A stretch of 64,000 bases of DNA, taken from NCBI RefSeq assembly GCF_014218335.1, contig NZ_AP023367.1:2605501-2669500 (forward strand), in the 5' to 3' direction. Numbering within the stretch: position 1 is the first letter of the stretch; every line of letters starts with the position of its first letter. The notes under the pieces were generated by a model that saw only the letters and a program-made list of their open reading frames with translations, made no database searches and was not told the DNA's origin. Shown here piece after piece: positions 25,691 to 35,180 of this stretch. Made by a program: the position numbers and the translations under genes. The DNA comes from Anaerocolumna cellulosilytica (GTDB lineage Bacteria > Bacillota > Clostridia > Lachnospirales > Lachnospiraceae).

Positions 25691-26284
25691 TTAGTTAAAC
25701 CTAAGACCGATTTGTTCGTAATTAGATTTTCGATTTAACATTGTGGGTGTTTGGTTCAAGTAGGCCTGTGTTTTAGCACTATCATTTAGCCAGTCACTTA
25801 TTTGGTCTTTGTTTAATATTAGCGGCATCCTATCGTGTACGTCCGATATAGAGTTGTTTGCAGCTGTAGTCAATATTACGAATCGGGCTTCTTCTTGAAA
25901 AGTATTATATATACCAGCCATATACATGATATTTGAATCTCGTTGTGTAAAGAATATCTTTTCCTTGTTCTTATTCCACTCATAAAAACCGTTAGCGGGA
26001 ATGATGCAACGTCTAGATAGTAGGCTCTCCCTGAAAGTCTTCTTTTCAAATGCTGTTTCAGACCTGGCGTTGATGATGACGCCCTTATTTTTAAAATTAG
26101 GAAATCCCCATATGCACAAATTTGGAGTGATACTTTCTTGTTGTGATACCAAAATAGGAACTGTATTAGTAGGAAATATTTCACCGGTTTTATAATTCTT
26201 ATTTGAGTTTCTAGAATCGATATCTTTAATTATTTTTTCAATTTCTCTAGATGTTTCATCATCTATATAATATCTACCGCACAT
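25691..26284 (-). CDS. SOS response-associated peptidase (HMCES/YedK family)
   Basis: A 197-residue protein starting MCGRYYID, in which Cys2 forms the thiazolidine crosslink to abasic sites in single-stranded DNA. INARSETAFEK near residue 72 and RCIIPANGFYEWNK near 91 are the other conserved catalytic segments, and HDRMPLIL near 147 holds the conserved histidine. The family shields abasic sites at stalled forks. It lies immediately upstream of a translesion polymerase on the same strand, consistent with a damage-response cassette. GAGGAG lies seven bases upstream of the ATG. Confidence 0.93.
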   Translation of the reverse strand: MCGRYYIDDETSREIEKIIKDIDSRNSNKNYKTGEIFPTNTVPILVSQQESITPNLCIWGFPNFKNKGVIINARSETAFEKKTFRESLLSRRCIIPANGFYEWNKNKEKIFFTQRDSNIMYMAGIYNTFQEEARFVILTTAANNSISDVHDRMPLILNKDQISDWLNDSAKTQAYLNQTPTMLNRKSNYEQIGLRFN

Positions 26285-26871
26285 AGGAATGTCTCCTCTA
26301 TAATATAATTGTTAATTTTATTATGCAGTAAAAGAACAGTTTTTAGCAATAATTATTTAACCAAGATATATTCATCATGGCTTTTAATCTTACAGTATGC
26401 CTTTTGAAGAGTATGGACATGACATTGCTTATGGTAATTATCGTTTTTATTATATTTATGTAAAGTTACAATCATAGGTGAACGGGGCATAAAAATGAGT
26501 GAAAAATATGAACGATAGCGAACAAGTAGCGACAAATATCAAATCTCATTGTAATCATTCTTCTGAAAATTTCTATACCCTGCTCTTATTGACCTAGGAA
26601 ACGAAATATTAGAATTACTAAACTTTTCGAGTCGGAGTTTAAGTAAAAGTAGTACCTGCACCTGCAACATTTTATAGAAAAGTATTTTATTTAATTGGAA
26701 TATATTGTACAATATACCTGTTGAGTGAATAATAGACACGAAAACAAGAACCAACGTTCTGTGGCTATATAAATGGAACGTTAGGCACAGGAATAAAGGT
26801 AATATAGTTGTAATAGAATAAATGAGCATATAATTTTATATGTTAACACTGCAATTATGGGGGGATATGAA
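26285..26871. other. AT-rich gap without a recognisable gene
   Basis: About 590 bases between the divergent yedK-like gene and the lipoprotein gene. Open frames of 60-96 codons exist on the minus strand (26353-26535 and 26539-26829), but they lack Shine-Dalgarno sites and look like random low-complexity translation. I see no clear terminator pair, repeat or mobile-element remnant. The lipoprotein promoter must lie in the right-hand part. Confidence 0.5.
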
Positions 26872-27933
26872 ATGAAGTTAAAAAAAGTACTTTTAATTGA
26901 TTTGTTAATAATAACCGCAGCTTTAAGTGGATGTCAAAAAGAAATGCTTGAAAAGCAAGAGACAAGTCCTGCAATATCTGAGCAGTCGCAATCCATGGAG
27001 GGTAATGCAACAGAAGCTGTTAAAAAGACGGAAGTTACACAAGAACCTGAGAATACCATAATACCTGAAGAAAAACCTAATGAAGCTAATATGGCGGATT
27101 CGAACGAAGAGAATGCAAAAAATAAAACAGGAGAATTAATTAGTCCATATCCTTACTTGATGGAAACACCTCCTTTTGCATATTACATAGCGGAAGATAT
27201 AAAAAATACCTCAACTATTCCACTTAAGTTAACAGAACTATTATCTAAAAAGAATCAGATTACAGATGAAGCTGAATGGTTTACTACAAATAATCTAGTT
27301 CAAAATACGTATTCTGTGTCTGATTTATATAAGGATGGCGGTGATAGCCTTCCGGATGATATACCCGCAACATGGAATGATTTGACTTTAACCATGGCCT
27401 TTTATGATGATTCCTATATATATTGTACTTATGGAACAGATGGTTCCTATGGATATATTCTAAAAGTTTATGAAAAGGACTCCTATAAAGAGGCATACTG
27501 CATTGACTTTTCAAATTATACCTATTCACCTGAATACAAGGAAAGTGATTACAATTATATACAGCAAAAAGTAAATGGTGCTGCTATAAAAGATAATATA
27601 CTGTATGTTTCCCACAGTCATCTTACCTATGCTGACAGTTCAAATGGAATGAACGCTTATATTACTGCCATAGATTTGTCTGATATGAACGTTTTATGGA
27701 GGTCAGAGGCTTTAGTCAGTAATGCTAATAATATAGTGCTTTTAGATGATGTAATAATCTCTGGATACGGTTTCACGGATGAATCAGATTATCTATACCA
27801 GATAGATAGAATTACAGGAAAGGTTATTGCTAAGACACCTTTGGCTTCTGCAGCCTCTTATATTATTGTAAAAGAAGATAAGTTATATATTAGAACATAT
27901 CATACGGATTATGTATACCAGGTTACCCATTAA
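26872..27933 (+). CDS. Secreted lipoprotein, possibly beta-propeller-like, function unknown
   Basis: 353 residues with a lipoprotein signal: basic start MKLKKVLLIDLLIITAALSG, then a lipobox ending in Cys near residue 19. An acidic, Thr/Glu-rich linker follows to about residue 85. The rest is rich in Tyr, Asp and Ser with recurring YIYCTYGTDGS, ILYVSHSHL and LYQIDRITGKVIAKT segments, reminiscent of PQQ-like propeller blades. ATG 26872 is chosen because GGGGG lies upstream at the right spacing; ATG 26857 overlaps it. A perfect 18-bp terminator follows, so it is probably a single-gene unit. No enzymatic residues are recognised. Confidence 0.75.
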   Translation: MKLKKVLLIDLLIITAALSGCQKEMLEKQETSPAISEQSQSMEGNATEAVKKTEVTQEPENTIIPEEKPNEANMADSNEENAKNKTGELISPYPYLMETPPFAYYIAEDIKNTSTIPLKLTELLSKKNQITDEAEWFTTNNLVQNTYSVSDLYKDGGDSLPDDIPATWNDLTLTMAFYDDSYIYCTYGTDGSYGYILKVYEKDSYKEAYCIDFSNYTYSPEYKESDYNYIQQKVNGAAIKDNILYVSHSHLTYADSSNGMNAYITAIDLSDMNVLWRSEALVSNANNIVLLDDVIISGYGFTDESDYLYQIDRITGKVIAKTPLASAASYIIVKEDKLYIRTYHTDYVYQVTH

Positions 27934-27953
27934 TATCTGCTATTAATACCAAC

Positions 27954-28005
27954 AATCCATGAACTGTTGCTTAAACCATTAGCAACAGTTCATGGATTAT
28001 ATTTT
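27954..28005 (+). terminator. Strong terminator after the lipoprotein gene
   Basis: AATCCATGAACTGTTGCT (27954-27971) and AGCAACAGTTCATGGATT (27981-27998) form a perfect 18-bp stem with a nine-base loop, followed by ATATTTTT. Confidence 0.93.
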
Positions 28006-28052
28006 TAATAAGGGTATAAATCGGAACTTTAGCAGAATAAGTTAGATAAAGC

Positions 28053-28080
28053 TTGACTTTTTAAGTAAACCAATTAAAAT
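28053..28080 (+). promoter_or_regulatory. Promoter of the cobalamin-riboswitch transporter operon
   Basis: TTGACT (28053-28058), a 16-base spacer and TAAAAT (28075-28080), directly upstream of the riboswitch. Confidence 0.65.
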
Positions 28081-28109
28081 GATAGTGTTCAACTTAATAT
28101 GATTTTAGG

Positions 28110-28290
28110 GAATTATGTTAATTAATACTAAGAATCACTAATATTAATTACATAGGAAGTTGGGTGAAATCCCCACGCAGACCCGCTGCTGTGATAACAT
28201 AGCTGCTTTTAGATACCACTGGCTTTGCCGGGAAGGTGAAAGCGGCGGTAAAGAGTGTTTAAGCCAGAAGACCTCCTTAAAATTGACTTA
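28110..28290 (+). ncRNA. Cobalamin (B12) riboswitch
   Basis: The sequence AGTTGGGTGAAATCCCCACG, then GCAGACCCGCTGCTGTGA, and a closing GCCAGAAGACCTCC match the adenosylcobalamin riboswitch core (GGTGAAATCC, CCCGC-CTGTGA and the GCCAGxAGACC B12 box). It lies upstream of an ABC uptake operon, and an intrinsic terminator at 28345 follows, so ligand-induced premature termination is the likely mode. Boundaries are approximate. Confidence 0.93.
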
Positions 28291-28344
28291 AAGCTTCTTC
28301 GGGCCTAAGAAGTAATACAAGCATTCTCTTTAAAATGCTTTATT

Positions 28345-28377
28345 AGCTGTGCCTAAATACTTGGCACAGCTTTTTTT
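28345..28377 (+). terminator. Riboswitch expression-platform terminator
   Basis: AGCTGTGCC (28345-28353) pairs with GGCACAGCT (28363-28371), followed by seven or more T. It lies between the cobalamin aptamer and the first gene, the usual place for regulated termination. Confidence 0.9.
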
Positions 28378-28431
28378 AAGCAAAATATTAGGTTATATAT
28401 ACCATTCAAAAAAAATTCAAAGGAGAAAAGA

Positions 28432-29475
28432 ATGAGAAAATTAAAAATGAATCGGGTGACGAGTATTCTTGTACTAGGGGCAATCATCCTTGTTTTATCA
28501 GGCTGTGCAAAAGATGAGATTTTGACCCCTGCTGTTACGGTAGCTCCCCAGGAACAGGTTACACCAGATAGTTTATCTAAAACTGACAATAACGATTACG
28601 GTGAGGTTGTTGTACAAAATGGCGATAGAACACTGGTATTTAATAAAATGCCAGATAAGGTAATTACAGCTAACATGGCAGCAACAGAAAACATGTTGCT
28701 TCTTGGACTTAAGGATTATTTAGTGGGTAGAAATGTAAGAACGAATCCGGCAGAAGAACCGTTGCCGGAAATAGAGGCCGATTTCTACAGCGTTACTGAA
28801 ATAGAACGGACGCATGAGCTGGCTATAGCAAATGAGGCCGAACTAATGATAGGTCAAATATCTTCCTTTAAAGAAGATACCTGGGGAAGCTTTGAAATGT
28901 TTGAAGAAAAAGGCGTTCACTGTTATGTTATATCAGGCACTGTTGCTGAGGATGAGACGATTGAAAATGTGTATGAAGATATCGAAGCTCTTGGGAAAAT
29001 ATTCAAGGTAGAAGATAGAGCAGAAAAACTGATTTCTGATGCTAAAGAAATTGTTGCAGGCGTCACCGCAAAAACCGATGGCATCACAGAAAATGAAAAA
29101 GTTAAAGTATTTGTTATGGACAGTTTTAAAGGCAATGAAATATATACAACATCCAAAGGACTTCAGAGTAACTTAATTGAGCTGGCCGGTGGAATTAATG
29201 TCACAAGAAATATGGCCGATTCAAGATGGTTTAATACCAGTATAGAAACAATCGTTGCTGCAAATCCTGACGTTATTATATTCAATGACTATGGAACGCA
29301 GAACATTCAGGAAAAAATAGACTTTATTAAAAACAATGCAGCGCTTCAGGATGTTCCTGCCGTAAAAAACGAAAATTTTGTAATAATCTCCCTGGTTCAG
29401 GTCATGCAGGATATCAGAGCCGCAAGCACCTGTGAATTTTTTGCAAATAGCTTCTATCCAGAACTATTTAAATAA
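28432..29475 (+). CDS. ABC transporter substrate-binding lipoprotein (FecB/BtuF type), probable corrinoid uptake
   Basis: A 347-residue lipoprotein: the signal peptide ends in the lipobox LSGC near residue 24, followed by a Thr/Pro-rich linker. The mature part is a helical-backbone binding protein of the FecB/BtuF fold (KVITANMAATENMLLLGL near 78, DSFKGNEIYTTSKGLQSNLIE, and AANPDVIIFND near 282). The upstream cobalamin riboswitch argues for corrinoids or cobalt chelates as cargo rather than siderophores, but binding specificity cannot be read from the sequence. AAGGAG lies six bases before the ATG. The permease gene begins five bases after the stop. Confidence 0.88.
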   Translation: MRKLKMNRVTSILVLGAIILVLSGCAKDEILTPAVTVAPQEQVTPDSLSKTDNNDYGEVVVQNGDRTLVFNKMPDKVITANMAATENMLLLGLKDYLVGRNVRTNPAEEPLPEIEADFYSVTEIERTHELAIANEAELMIGQISSFKEDTWGSFEMFEEKGVHCYVISGTVAEDETIENVYEDIEALGKIFKVEDRAEKLISDAKEIVAGVTAKTDGITENEKVKVFVMDSFKGNEIYTTSKGLQSNLIELAGGINVTRNMADSRWFNTSIETIVAANPDVIIFNDYGTQNIQEKIDFIKNNAALQDVPAVKNENFVIISLVQVMQDIRAASTCEFFANSFYPELFK

Positions 29476-29480
29476 TTCCT

Positions 29481-30518
29481 ATGAGAAAAAGAATAATTGT
29501 ACTAATTGCTTTACTGGTATTGTCAGTTGTTGCCACCATAAGCATTGGTTCCGCCAATGTAGCAATCAGTAAAGTATATACTGTACTTATTGATGCTATT
29601 TTTAAGTATAAAAGCAATTTGGGTGAATTATATACTACCTCTGATTTTCAGATTATATGGAACATACGGCTGCCTCGTGTGCTGATGGGGCTTATTGTTG
29701 GCGCAGGTTTATCTATCTGCGGCATGGCAATGCAGGCTTTGTTATTAAACCCCATAGCAGACCCCTATATACTTGGTGTATCCAGTGGTGCTTCTGCCGG
29801 AGCTTCTCTGGCACTTTTATTCCCGATAGGTATTCTGGCAGGAGGTTATCAGGTTACCGCTTTTGCTATGATTGGTGCTTTAACTTCCTCTCTGTTAGTG
29901 TACAGTATGGCTAGAATAGGAAGCGGCGGCAGAATACAGCCAGTATCAATGCTTTTATCCGGAATGGCAGTAAATGCCATGATGTCTGCAATGACCAGTT
30001 TCTTCATATTTATAGCGAAAAGTAATGAAGGAATAGCTGCTGTTTATAATTGGCAGATGGGAAGCATTGCATCAGCTCAGTGGAAAACGTTACTCTTGCC
30101 CATGTTAGCAGTAGTAATAGCTGGAATTGTCTTTATTATAAAAAGTCAAAGCTTTCATCTGCTTATGGCAGGAGAGGATGAAGCGAATGCACTTGGACTA
30201 AATGTCAGTCGATTCCGGGTAACCATGACCCTATTTATAGCCTTCGTGATAGCCACTCTAGTTTCTGTAACCGGAATTGTAGGTTTTGTTGGGCTAATTA
30301 TACCGCATGTGACAAGAATGCTGTGTAAATCCAATAATAGTAAAACTGTGTTTATTTACTGTAGTATTCTTGGCGGAATGTTTGTAATGTGGGCGGATGC
30401 GGCTGCAAGAGGACTTTTTGGTGCTGCTGAGGTTCCCCTTGGAATTATAACTGCATTTATCGGCGGTCCCTTCTTCTTGTATTTGATGATAATGAAAAAT
30501 AAGAAAGGCAGGGAATAG
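29481..30518 (+). CDS. FecCD/BtuC-type ABC transporter permease
   Basis: A 345-residue membrane protein with about nine or ten helices. PRVLMGLIVGAGLSICGMAM near residue 55 and NPIADPYILGVSSGASAGAS near 92 are FecCD signatures, and GFVGLIIPHVTRML near 268 is the segment that contacts the ATPase. The start ATG lies five bases after the binding-protein stop with no strong Shine-Dalgarno, so translational coupling is likely. It forms the membrane channel of the riboswitch-controlled importer. Confidence 0.92.
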   Translation: MRKRIIVLIALLVLSVVATISIGSANVAISKVYTVLIDAIFKYKSNLGELYTTSDFQIIWNIRLPRVLMGLIVGAGLSICGMAMQALLLNPIADPYILGVSSGASAGASLALLFPIGILAGGYQVTAFAMIGALTSSLLVYSMARIGSGGRIQPVSMLLSGMAVNAMMSAMTSFFIFIAKSNEGIAAVYNWQMGSIASAQWKTLLLPMLAVVIAGIVFIIKSQSFHLLMAGEDEANALGLNVSRFRVTMTLFIAFVIATLVSVTGIVGFVGLIIPHVTRMLCKSNNSKTVFIYCSILGGMFVMWADAAARGLFGAAEVPLGIITAFIGGPFFLYLMIMKNKKGRE

Positions 30519-30619
30519 GTTGAAAAAGCAGGATACTTTTTTCAACATCCTGGTTAATCGTGTGCAAGTGTATATAATGCTGGTGCTATTAGCACTAGAG
30601 TATACAGATGGGAGTTAAC
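30519..30619 (+). promoter_or_regulatory. Divergent member of the start-proximal RNA element family (ABC ATPase)
   Basis: Strands interleave as a pseudoknot: GTTGAAAAA (30519-30527), CAGGAT (30529-30534), TTTTTCAAC (30538-30546) pairing with the first, and ATCCTG (30547-30552) pairing with the second. A long hairpin follows, TGTATA 30569-30574 / TATACA 30601-30606, with an inner CTGGTGCT/AGCACTAG stem. GGGAG and ATG 30620 follow. The order matches the other copies, but the stem sequences are unrelated. Confidence 0.6.
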
Positions 30620-31366
30620 ATGTCTATTCAGTTTAGAGATATAGAGGTTAAAATTGGGAATAAGGATATTCTTAAAAAGGTTTCACTTAAAGCAGAGGAC
30701 AACAAGATAACAGGCATTATTGGACCAAATGGAAGCGGAAAGTCTACTCTGATAAAAACTTTCTTTTCTCTTCTTCCACATCACCATGGAGAAATTTTCT
30801 TAGATGATCATAACGTAAAGGCTATGTCTTCTAAGGAGATTGCCAGAAATGTAGCTTATATCGGCCAGGATAGTAATAGTATGTTTGACTTTACGGTAGA
30901 AGAGATTATAAAGATGGGCAGATTTCCCCATGATAGCACAACTAGAAATATTAAAGATATCGTATATGACGCTCTTGACACTCTTAAAATAAATGAATTT
31001 GCTAAAAGGAGTATACGTACATTGTCTGGAGGAGAGCGAAAATTAGTTTATTTGGCCCGTTCTATCGCTCAGAATACGGATAGTATTATACTGGATGAAC
31101 CCACAAACCATCTTGATATTAAGCATCAGTATATGATAATGAATTATCTTAAGAGTTGCAACAAAACAATATTAGTTGTTATACATGATATAAATCTGGC
31201 GTTAAGATTTTGCGATAAGATATATATGATGAAGGAGGGAACTGTCTATCAAAGTGGTTCCGTACATGAAGTCTTTACCGAGCAAAATATCAAAAGTGTT
31301 TTTGAGGTAGATGGAGTAATAAATAGAGATAGTAAAAATAATATATTTTTTACGGTAGAGAAATAA
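30620..31366 (+). CDS. ABC transporter ATP-binding protein (FecE/BtuD type)
   Basis: 248 residues with Walker A GPNGSGKST near residue 35, the signature LSGGERKLVYLAR near 134, Walker B SIILDEPTNHLD near 155 and the H-loop VVIHDINLA. It powers the uptake system formed with the two preceding genes. The open frame starts at ATG 30608, but GGGAG overlaps that codon and is correctly spaced for ATG 30620 (MSIQFRDIEV). The 101-base gap from the permease gene is unusually long for such an operon and is filled by a structured element. Confidence 0.94.
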   Translation: MSIQFRDIEVKIGNKDILKKVSLKAEDNKITGIIGPNGSGKSTLIKTFFSLLPHHHGEIFLDDHNVKAMSSKEIARNVAYIGQDSNSMFDFTVEEIIKMGRFPHDSTTRNIKDIVYDALDTLKINEFAKRSIRTLSGGERKLVYLARSIAQNTDSIILDEPTNHLDIKHQYMIMNYLKSCNKTILVVIHDINLALRFCDKIYMMKEGTVYQSGSVHEVFTEQNIKSVFEVDGVINRDSKNNIFFTVEK

Positions 31367-31372
31367 TGAAAG

Positions 31373-31424
31373 ACACCAGTAATGTATGCGGTAGTATTGC
31401 TAACATTACTGGTGTAATTTTTTA
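31373..31424 (+). terminator. Terminator after the ABC transporter operon
   Basis: ACACCAGTAATGT (31373-31385) and ACATTACTGGTGT (31403-31415) form a perfect 13-bp stem followed by AATTTTTT. Confidence 0.94.
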
Positions 31425-31546
31425 CAGGAAGTGGAATAAGATATTTTATAAATCTTAAACTTACCAGAATTATTTTAAAGTAAGTGTACTGCTTTTAATG
31501 GCTTCTTCCTTCATTAAATTGCGTCTTTCTTTGTACATCTTTTCTC

Positions 31547-31603
31547 AAATGTAGTAAATGTTGCTACATTTTGCATTGTAATTTATAAGATATGATTTAT
31601 AAT
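31547..31603 (+). promoter_or_regulatory. pepT promoter with adjacent operator-like inverted repeat
   Basis: TTGTAA (31576-31581), a 16-base spacer and TATAAT (31598-31603). Just upstream, AAATGTAG (31547-31554) and CTACATTT (31564-31571) form a perfect 8-bp inverted repeat with a nine-base spacer, suggestive of a repressor or activator site. The regulator is unknown. Confidence 0.55.
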
Positions 31604-31726
31604 AGAAGAACACAGTACTTTAAACGAATTAACTTGTACTGTATATTAACATATGGGATTGTTTTTTAACTGGAAAACATAATTTATACAGTATCTAAAG
31701 CAAGGTTGGTTATACAAGGGAATTCT

Positions 31727-31836
31727 GTGAAAGAAAATTTTAAGAGAAGAAAGGATGCCACAATTGATTCTTTCACGCTTTGTAATTGTGGCAGTAACAC
31801 ATCGCTTCACGGATGTGTTACTCAATAGGTAATAGT
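31727..31836 (+). promoter_or_regulatory. Start-codon-proximal RNA element, copy 10 (pepT)
   Basis: GTGAAAGAA (31727-31735) is fully complementary to loop segment TTCTTTCAC (31768-31776). GAAAGGA lies at 31749-31755. Hairpin 1 is GCCACAATT 31757-31765 / AATTGTGGC 31784-31792 and hairpin 2 is GTAACACATC 31794-31803 / GATGTGTTAC 31812-31821. A weak AGG precedes ATG 31837. This is the copy with the strongest hairpins. Confidence 0.85.
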
Positions 31837-33060
31837 ATGCAAAAAGTGATAGAAAGATTTTTAAAGTATGTCAAAGTGGATACGCAGTCCTTAGATGATA
31901 TGGAACAAGTACCCAGCACAGAAAAACAAAAGAATTTGGCAGCAATTCTAGTAGAAGAGTTAATAGAAATCGGTGCGGCAGATGTTAAAATGGATGACCA
32001 TTGCTATGTCTATGCCACCATTCCTGCCACTACCGATAAAAAGCTGCCTGTACTTGGCTTAATTGCACACATGGACACCTCCAATGCTATCAGCGGTGAG
32101 AATGTGAAACCTCAGATTATTCAAAACTATGACGGGAAATCGATTGTTCTCAATAAAGAATTAAGCATCTTCTTAGACCCGTCAGAACATCCCTCTCTTA
32201 TAAACTATATAGGGCAGGATTTAATTGTAACAGATGGTACGACCCTATTAGGAGCGGATGATAAAGCAGGTGTAGCTGAAATTATGACGCTAGCAGAGTA
32301 CTTATTGAACCATCCTGAAATTAAACATGGTACCATTAAGATTGGCTTTACACCGGACGAAGAAGTGGGAAGAGGTGTTGATTTCTTCGATGTAGAAGGT
32401 TTTGGTGCTGATTTTGCTTATACAGTTGACGGTGGCGAATTAGGTGAAATCGAATATGAGAATTTTAATGCGGCAGGCGGAAAAGTAGAGATACAAGGTA
32501 AAAGTATTCATCCCGGTTCTGCAAAGGATAAGATGTTAAATGCTCTTTTACTTGCCATGGAATTTCAGTCCATGCTTCCGGTACAGCAAAACCCTATGTA
32601 TACAGAGAATTATGAGGGCTTCTTTATGCTTTCTAATTTGGAAGGCGGTGTAGACTTCGCTAAAGCTTCTTATATCATCAGAGACCATGATAAAGTAAAA
32701 TTCGAAGAAAAGAAAGCACGTTTTCTAAAAATAGGAGATTATCTGAATGATAAATACGGGGAAGGTACCTTTACAGTTACCGTTAAAGACTCCTATTATA
32801 ATATGAAGGAAAAAATTGAACCGCATATCCATTTAATTGATAATGCCAAACTTGCCATGGAGGAACTAGGTGTAACCCCTATAGTAGTACCTATCCGTGG
32901 AGGTACTGACGGAGCCAGATTGTCTTATATGGGTCTGCCTTGCCCCAACCTTTGTACCGGCGGCCATAATTATCATGGAAGATATGAATATATTTCCATT
33001 CAGTCTATGGAGAAAGTTGTTGAGATTTTACTTAAGCTGGTTGAGTCATATTCAAAATAA
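31837..33060 (+). CDS. pepT: Peptidase T (tripeptide aminopeptidase)
   Basis: A 407-residue M20-family metallopeptidase that removes the N-terminal residue of tripeptides in the cytoplasm. LIAHMDTS near residue 78, [12 protein letters not shown] near 140, TPDEEVGRG near 174 and the C-terminal [19 protein letters not shown] and [11 protein letters not shown] supply the two-zinc site and the dimer-domain residues. The open frame extends to 31813 inside hairpin 2, so ATG 31837 is the start. It is a single-gene unit with its own promoter. Confidence 0.96.
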   Translation: MQKVIERFLKYVKVDTQSLDDMEQVPSTEKQKNLAAILVEELIEIGAADVKMDDHCYVYATIPATTDKKLPVLGLIAHMDTSNAISGENVKPQIIQNYDGKSIVLNKELSIFLDPSEHPSLINYIGQDLIVTDGTTLLGADDKAGVAEIMTLAEYLLNHPEIKHGTIKIGFTPDEEVGRGVDFFDVEGFGADFAYTVDGGELGEIEYENFNAAGGKVEIQGKSIHPGSAKDKMLNALLLAMEFQSMLPVQQNPMYTENYEGFFMLSNLEGGVDFAKASYIIRDHDKVKFEEKKARFLKIGDYLNDKYGEGTFTVTVKDSYYNMKEKIEPHIHLIDNAKLAMEELGVTPIVVPIRGGTDGARLSYMGLPCPNLCTGGHNYHGRYEYISIQSMEKVVEILLKLVESYSK

Positions 33061-33169
33061 ACGAAATTAAAATATATATAATGTATTATTTTAACTTGCT
33101 TTAATCTTAAGACACAAGATGTAGCTTCTAATGTTAAATTTGTAATGGTTTCTTGGATATATAATATCA

Positions 33170-33198
33170 TTGATTTTTTGCTTAAAGTAAGTTATGAT
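33170..33198 (+). promoter_or_regulatory. Probable ilvD promoter
   Basis: TTGATT (33170-33175), a 17-base spacer and TATGAT (33193-33198), about 210 bases upstream of ilvD. The rest of the 33061-33408 gap is AT-rich. I looked for a T-box (AGGGTGG with a specifier stem) and did not find one. Confidence 0.55.
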
Positions 33199-33408
33199 AT
33201 ACAGAAACCCGTAACTTTATACACAAAGTATGCGTTTATATGTATAAATAATAGCAATACATTCTCAGATATTCCTTAAGCTGGTTAAAGTTACAGGCAA
33301 ACTAATTAACAAAAGTATAGATTATTTACAAAGCTTTTCTAGAACTTAGCTTCATTTATTGTAGATAATCCATTTACTATACATTATATAGAAAAGGTGG
33401 GAATGAAT

Positions 33409-35076
33409 ATGAAAAGTGATTCTGTTAAATCAGGTGTACAGCAAGCTCCGCACAGGTCTCTCTTAAATGCGCTGGGACTAACCAAAGAAGAGCTTCGCAA
33501 GCCTATGGTAGGTATTGTAAGTTCCTATAATGAAATTGTACCCGGACACATGAACCTGGATAAAATTGTTGAGGCAGTAAAATTAGGTGTTGCTATGGCA
33601 GGGGGTACTCCCATTGTCTTTCCGGCAATCGCTGTGTGTGATGGTATTGCCATGGGACATACGGGCATGAAATATTCATTAGTCACCAGAGATTTAATTG
33701 CAGATTCTACCGAAGCTATGGCTATGGCACATGCTTTTGATGCACTTGTTATGGTGCCAAACTGTGACAAAAATGTTCCGGGACTATTAATGGCAGCCGC
33801 CAGAGTGAATATTCCTACTATATTTGTTAGTGGTGGTCCCATGCTTGCCGGCAAGGTTAAAGGAGAAAAGACCAGCCTATCCAGCATGTTTGAAGCGGTA
33901 GGTGCTTACAGTGCTGGAAAGTTATCAGAAGAAGAAGTGGAGGAATATGCTTGTAAGACATGTCCTACCGCAGGTTCCTGCTCGGGTATGTATACCGCTA
34001 ATAGTATGAACTGCCTGACAGAAGTGCTGGGTATGGGGTTAAAAGGTAACGGAACCATTCCTGCGGTATATTCCGAAAGAATACGCTTGGCAAAACACGC
34101 CGGGATGAAAATTATGGAATTATACGAAAATGATATTAAACCAAGGGATATTATGACAGATAAAGCGTTTTTGAATGCTCTCACGGTAGATATGGCGCTA
34201 GGTTGTTCCACAAATAGTATGCTCCATCTTCCGGCTATTGCTCATGAAGCCGGTATTGAACTTAATGTAGATATAGCAAATGATATTAGTGCAAAGACCC
34301 CGAATCTGTGTCATCTTGCACCTGCCGGTAGAACATATATGGAAGATTTGAATGAAGCCGGTGGAGTATATGCGGTTATGAACGAATTAAATAAGAAGAA
34401 TCTTATATATACAGAACTGATTACTGCTACTGGAAAAACAGTAGGAGAAAATATTGAAGGCTGTATCAATCTCGACTCTGAAGTTATCAGACCTATTGAC
34501 AATCCTTATAGTGAAACTGGCGGTATTGCCATATTAAAGGGTAATCTTGCACCGGATTCGGCAGTTGTAAAGCGCTCTGCCGTAGCACCAGAAATGATGA
34601 AACATGAAGGACCGGCAAGGGTATTTGATTGTGAGGATGATGCCATAGAAGCAATAAAAGGTGGTAAGATTGTTTCTGGCGATGTTGTAGTTATACGCTA
34701 CGAAGGCCCCAAAGGTGGTCCGGGTATGAGGGAAATGTTAAATCCTACTTCTGCCATAATGGGTATGGGCTTGGGTTCAACCGTTGCATTAATTACAGAC
34801 GGACGTTTTTCCGGTGCCTCCAGAGGTGCTTCAATCGGACATGTATCACCGGAAGCCGCAGTAGGCGGCAATATTGCTTTAATTGAAGAAGGTGATATAA
34901 TTAAGATTGATATTATGGCAAATACTCTTGATTTTGTCGTTTCAGAAGAAGAACTTAACGCCAGAAGGGCAAAATGGAAACCAAGGGAACCTAAGATTAC
35001 AACAGGCTATCTGGCTCGTTATGCATCCATGGTTACCTCTGGAAATCGTGGTGCTATACTAGAGGTACCAAAATAA
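33409..35076 (+). CDS. ilvD: Dihydroxy-acid dehydratase
   Basis: A 555-residue Fe-S dehydratase of branched-chain amino acid synthesis (dihydroxy-acids to 2-keto acids). [11 protein letters not shown] near residue 118 and [17 protein letters not shown] near 188 carry cluster-ligand cysteines, and [14 protein letters not shown] and [20 protein letters not shown] are the classic C-terminal motifs. The longest frame starts at GTG 33397, but GGTGGG is correctly spaced for ATG 33409. ilvB follows after 104 bases, on one probable transcript. Confidence 0.96.
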   Translation: MKSDSVKSGVQQAPHRSLLNALGLTKEELRKPMVGIVSSYNEIVPGHMNLDKIVEAVKLGVAMAGGTPIVFPAIAVCDGIAMGHTGMKYSLVTRDLIADSTEAMAMAHAFDALVMVPNCDKNVPGLLMAAARVNIPTIFVSGGPMLAGKVKGEKTSLSSMFEAVGAYSAGKLSEEEVEEYACKTCPTAGSCSGMYTANSMNCLTEVLGMGLKGNGTIPAVYSERIRLAKHAGMKIMELYENDIKPRDIMTDKAFLNALTVDMALGCSTNSMLHLPAIAHEAGIELNVDIANDISAKTPNLCHLAPAGRTYMEDLNEAGGVYAVMNELNKKNLIYTELITATGKTVGENIEGCINLDSEVIRPIDNPYSETGGIAILKGNLAPDSAVVKRSAVAPEMMKHEGPARVFDCEDDAIEAIKGGKIVSGDVVVIRYEGPKGGPGMREMLNPTSAIMGMGLGSTVALITDGRFSGASRGASIGHVSPEAAVGGNIALIEEGDIIKIDIMANTLDFVVSEEELNARRAKWKPREPKITTGYLARYASMVTSGNRGAILEVPK

Positions 35077-35180
35077 GATACTAAGAAGCGGTAATGTGAA
35101 TTAGTGAAAAACATACTTCACACGCAAATAAGTGCCTGCAACTCACAGTTTGCAGGTATCGGAAAGGGTATGACTATACT

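Noticed and set aside
26353-26829. Two minus-strand open frames in the gap upstream of the lipoprotein gene.
   Set aside because: No ribosome sites, no motif, and composition as expected from AT-rich noncoding DNA.
33061-33408. Possible T-box leader before ilvD, expected for branched-chain amino acid genes.
   Set aside because: No T-box sequence (AGGGTGGnACCGCG), specifier stem or terminator could be found; only promoter-like boxes.
35095-35180. Hairpins TGTGAA/TTCACA and CCTGCAA/TTGCAGG before ilvB as another copy of the RNA element.
   Set aside because: No first Shine-Dalgarno, different strand order, and 24 bases from the last stem to the ATG. A remote relation is possible but not supported.
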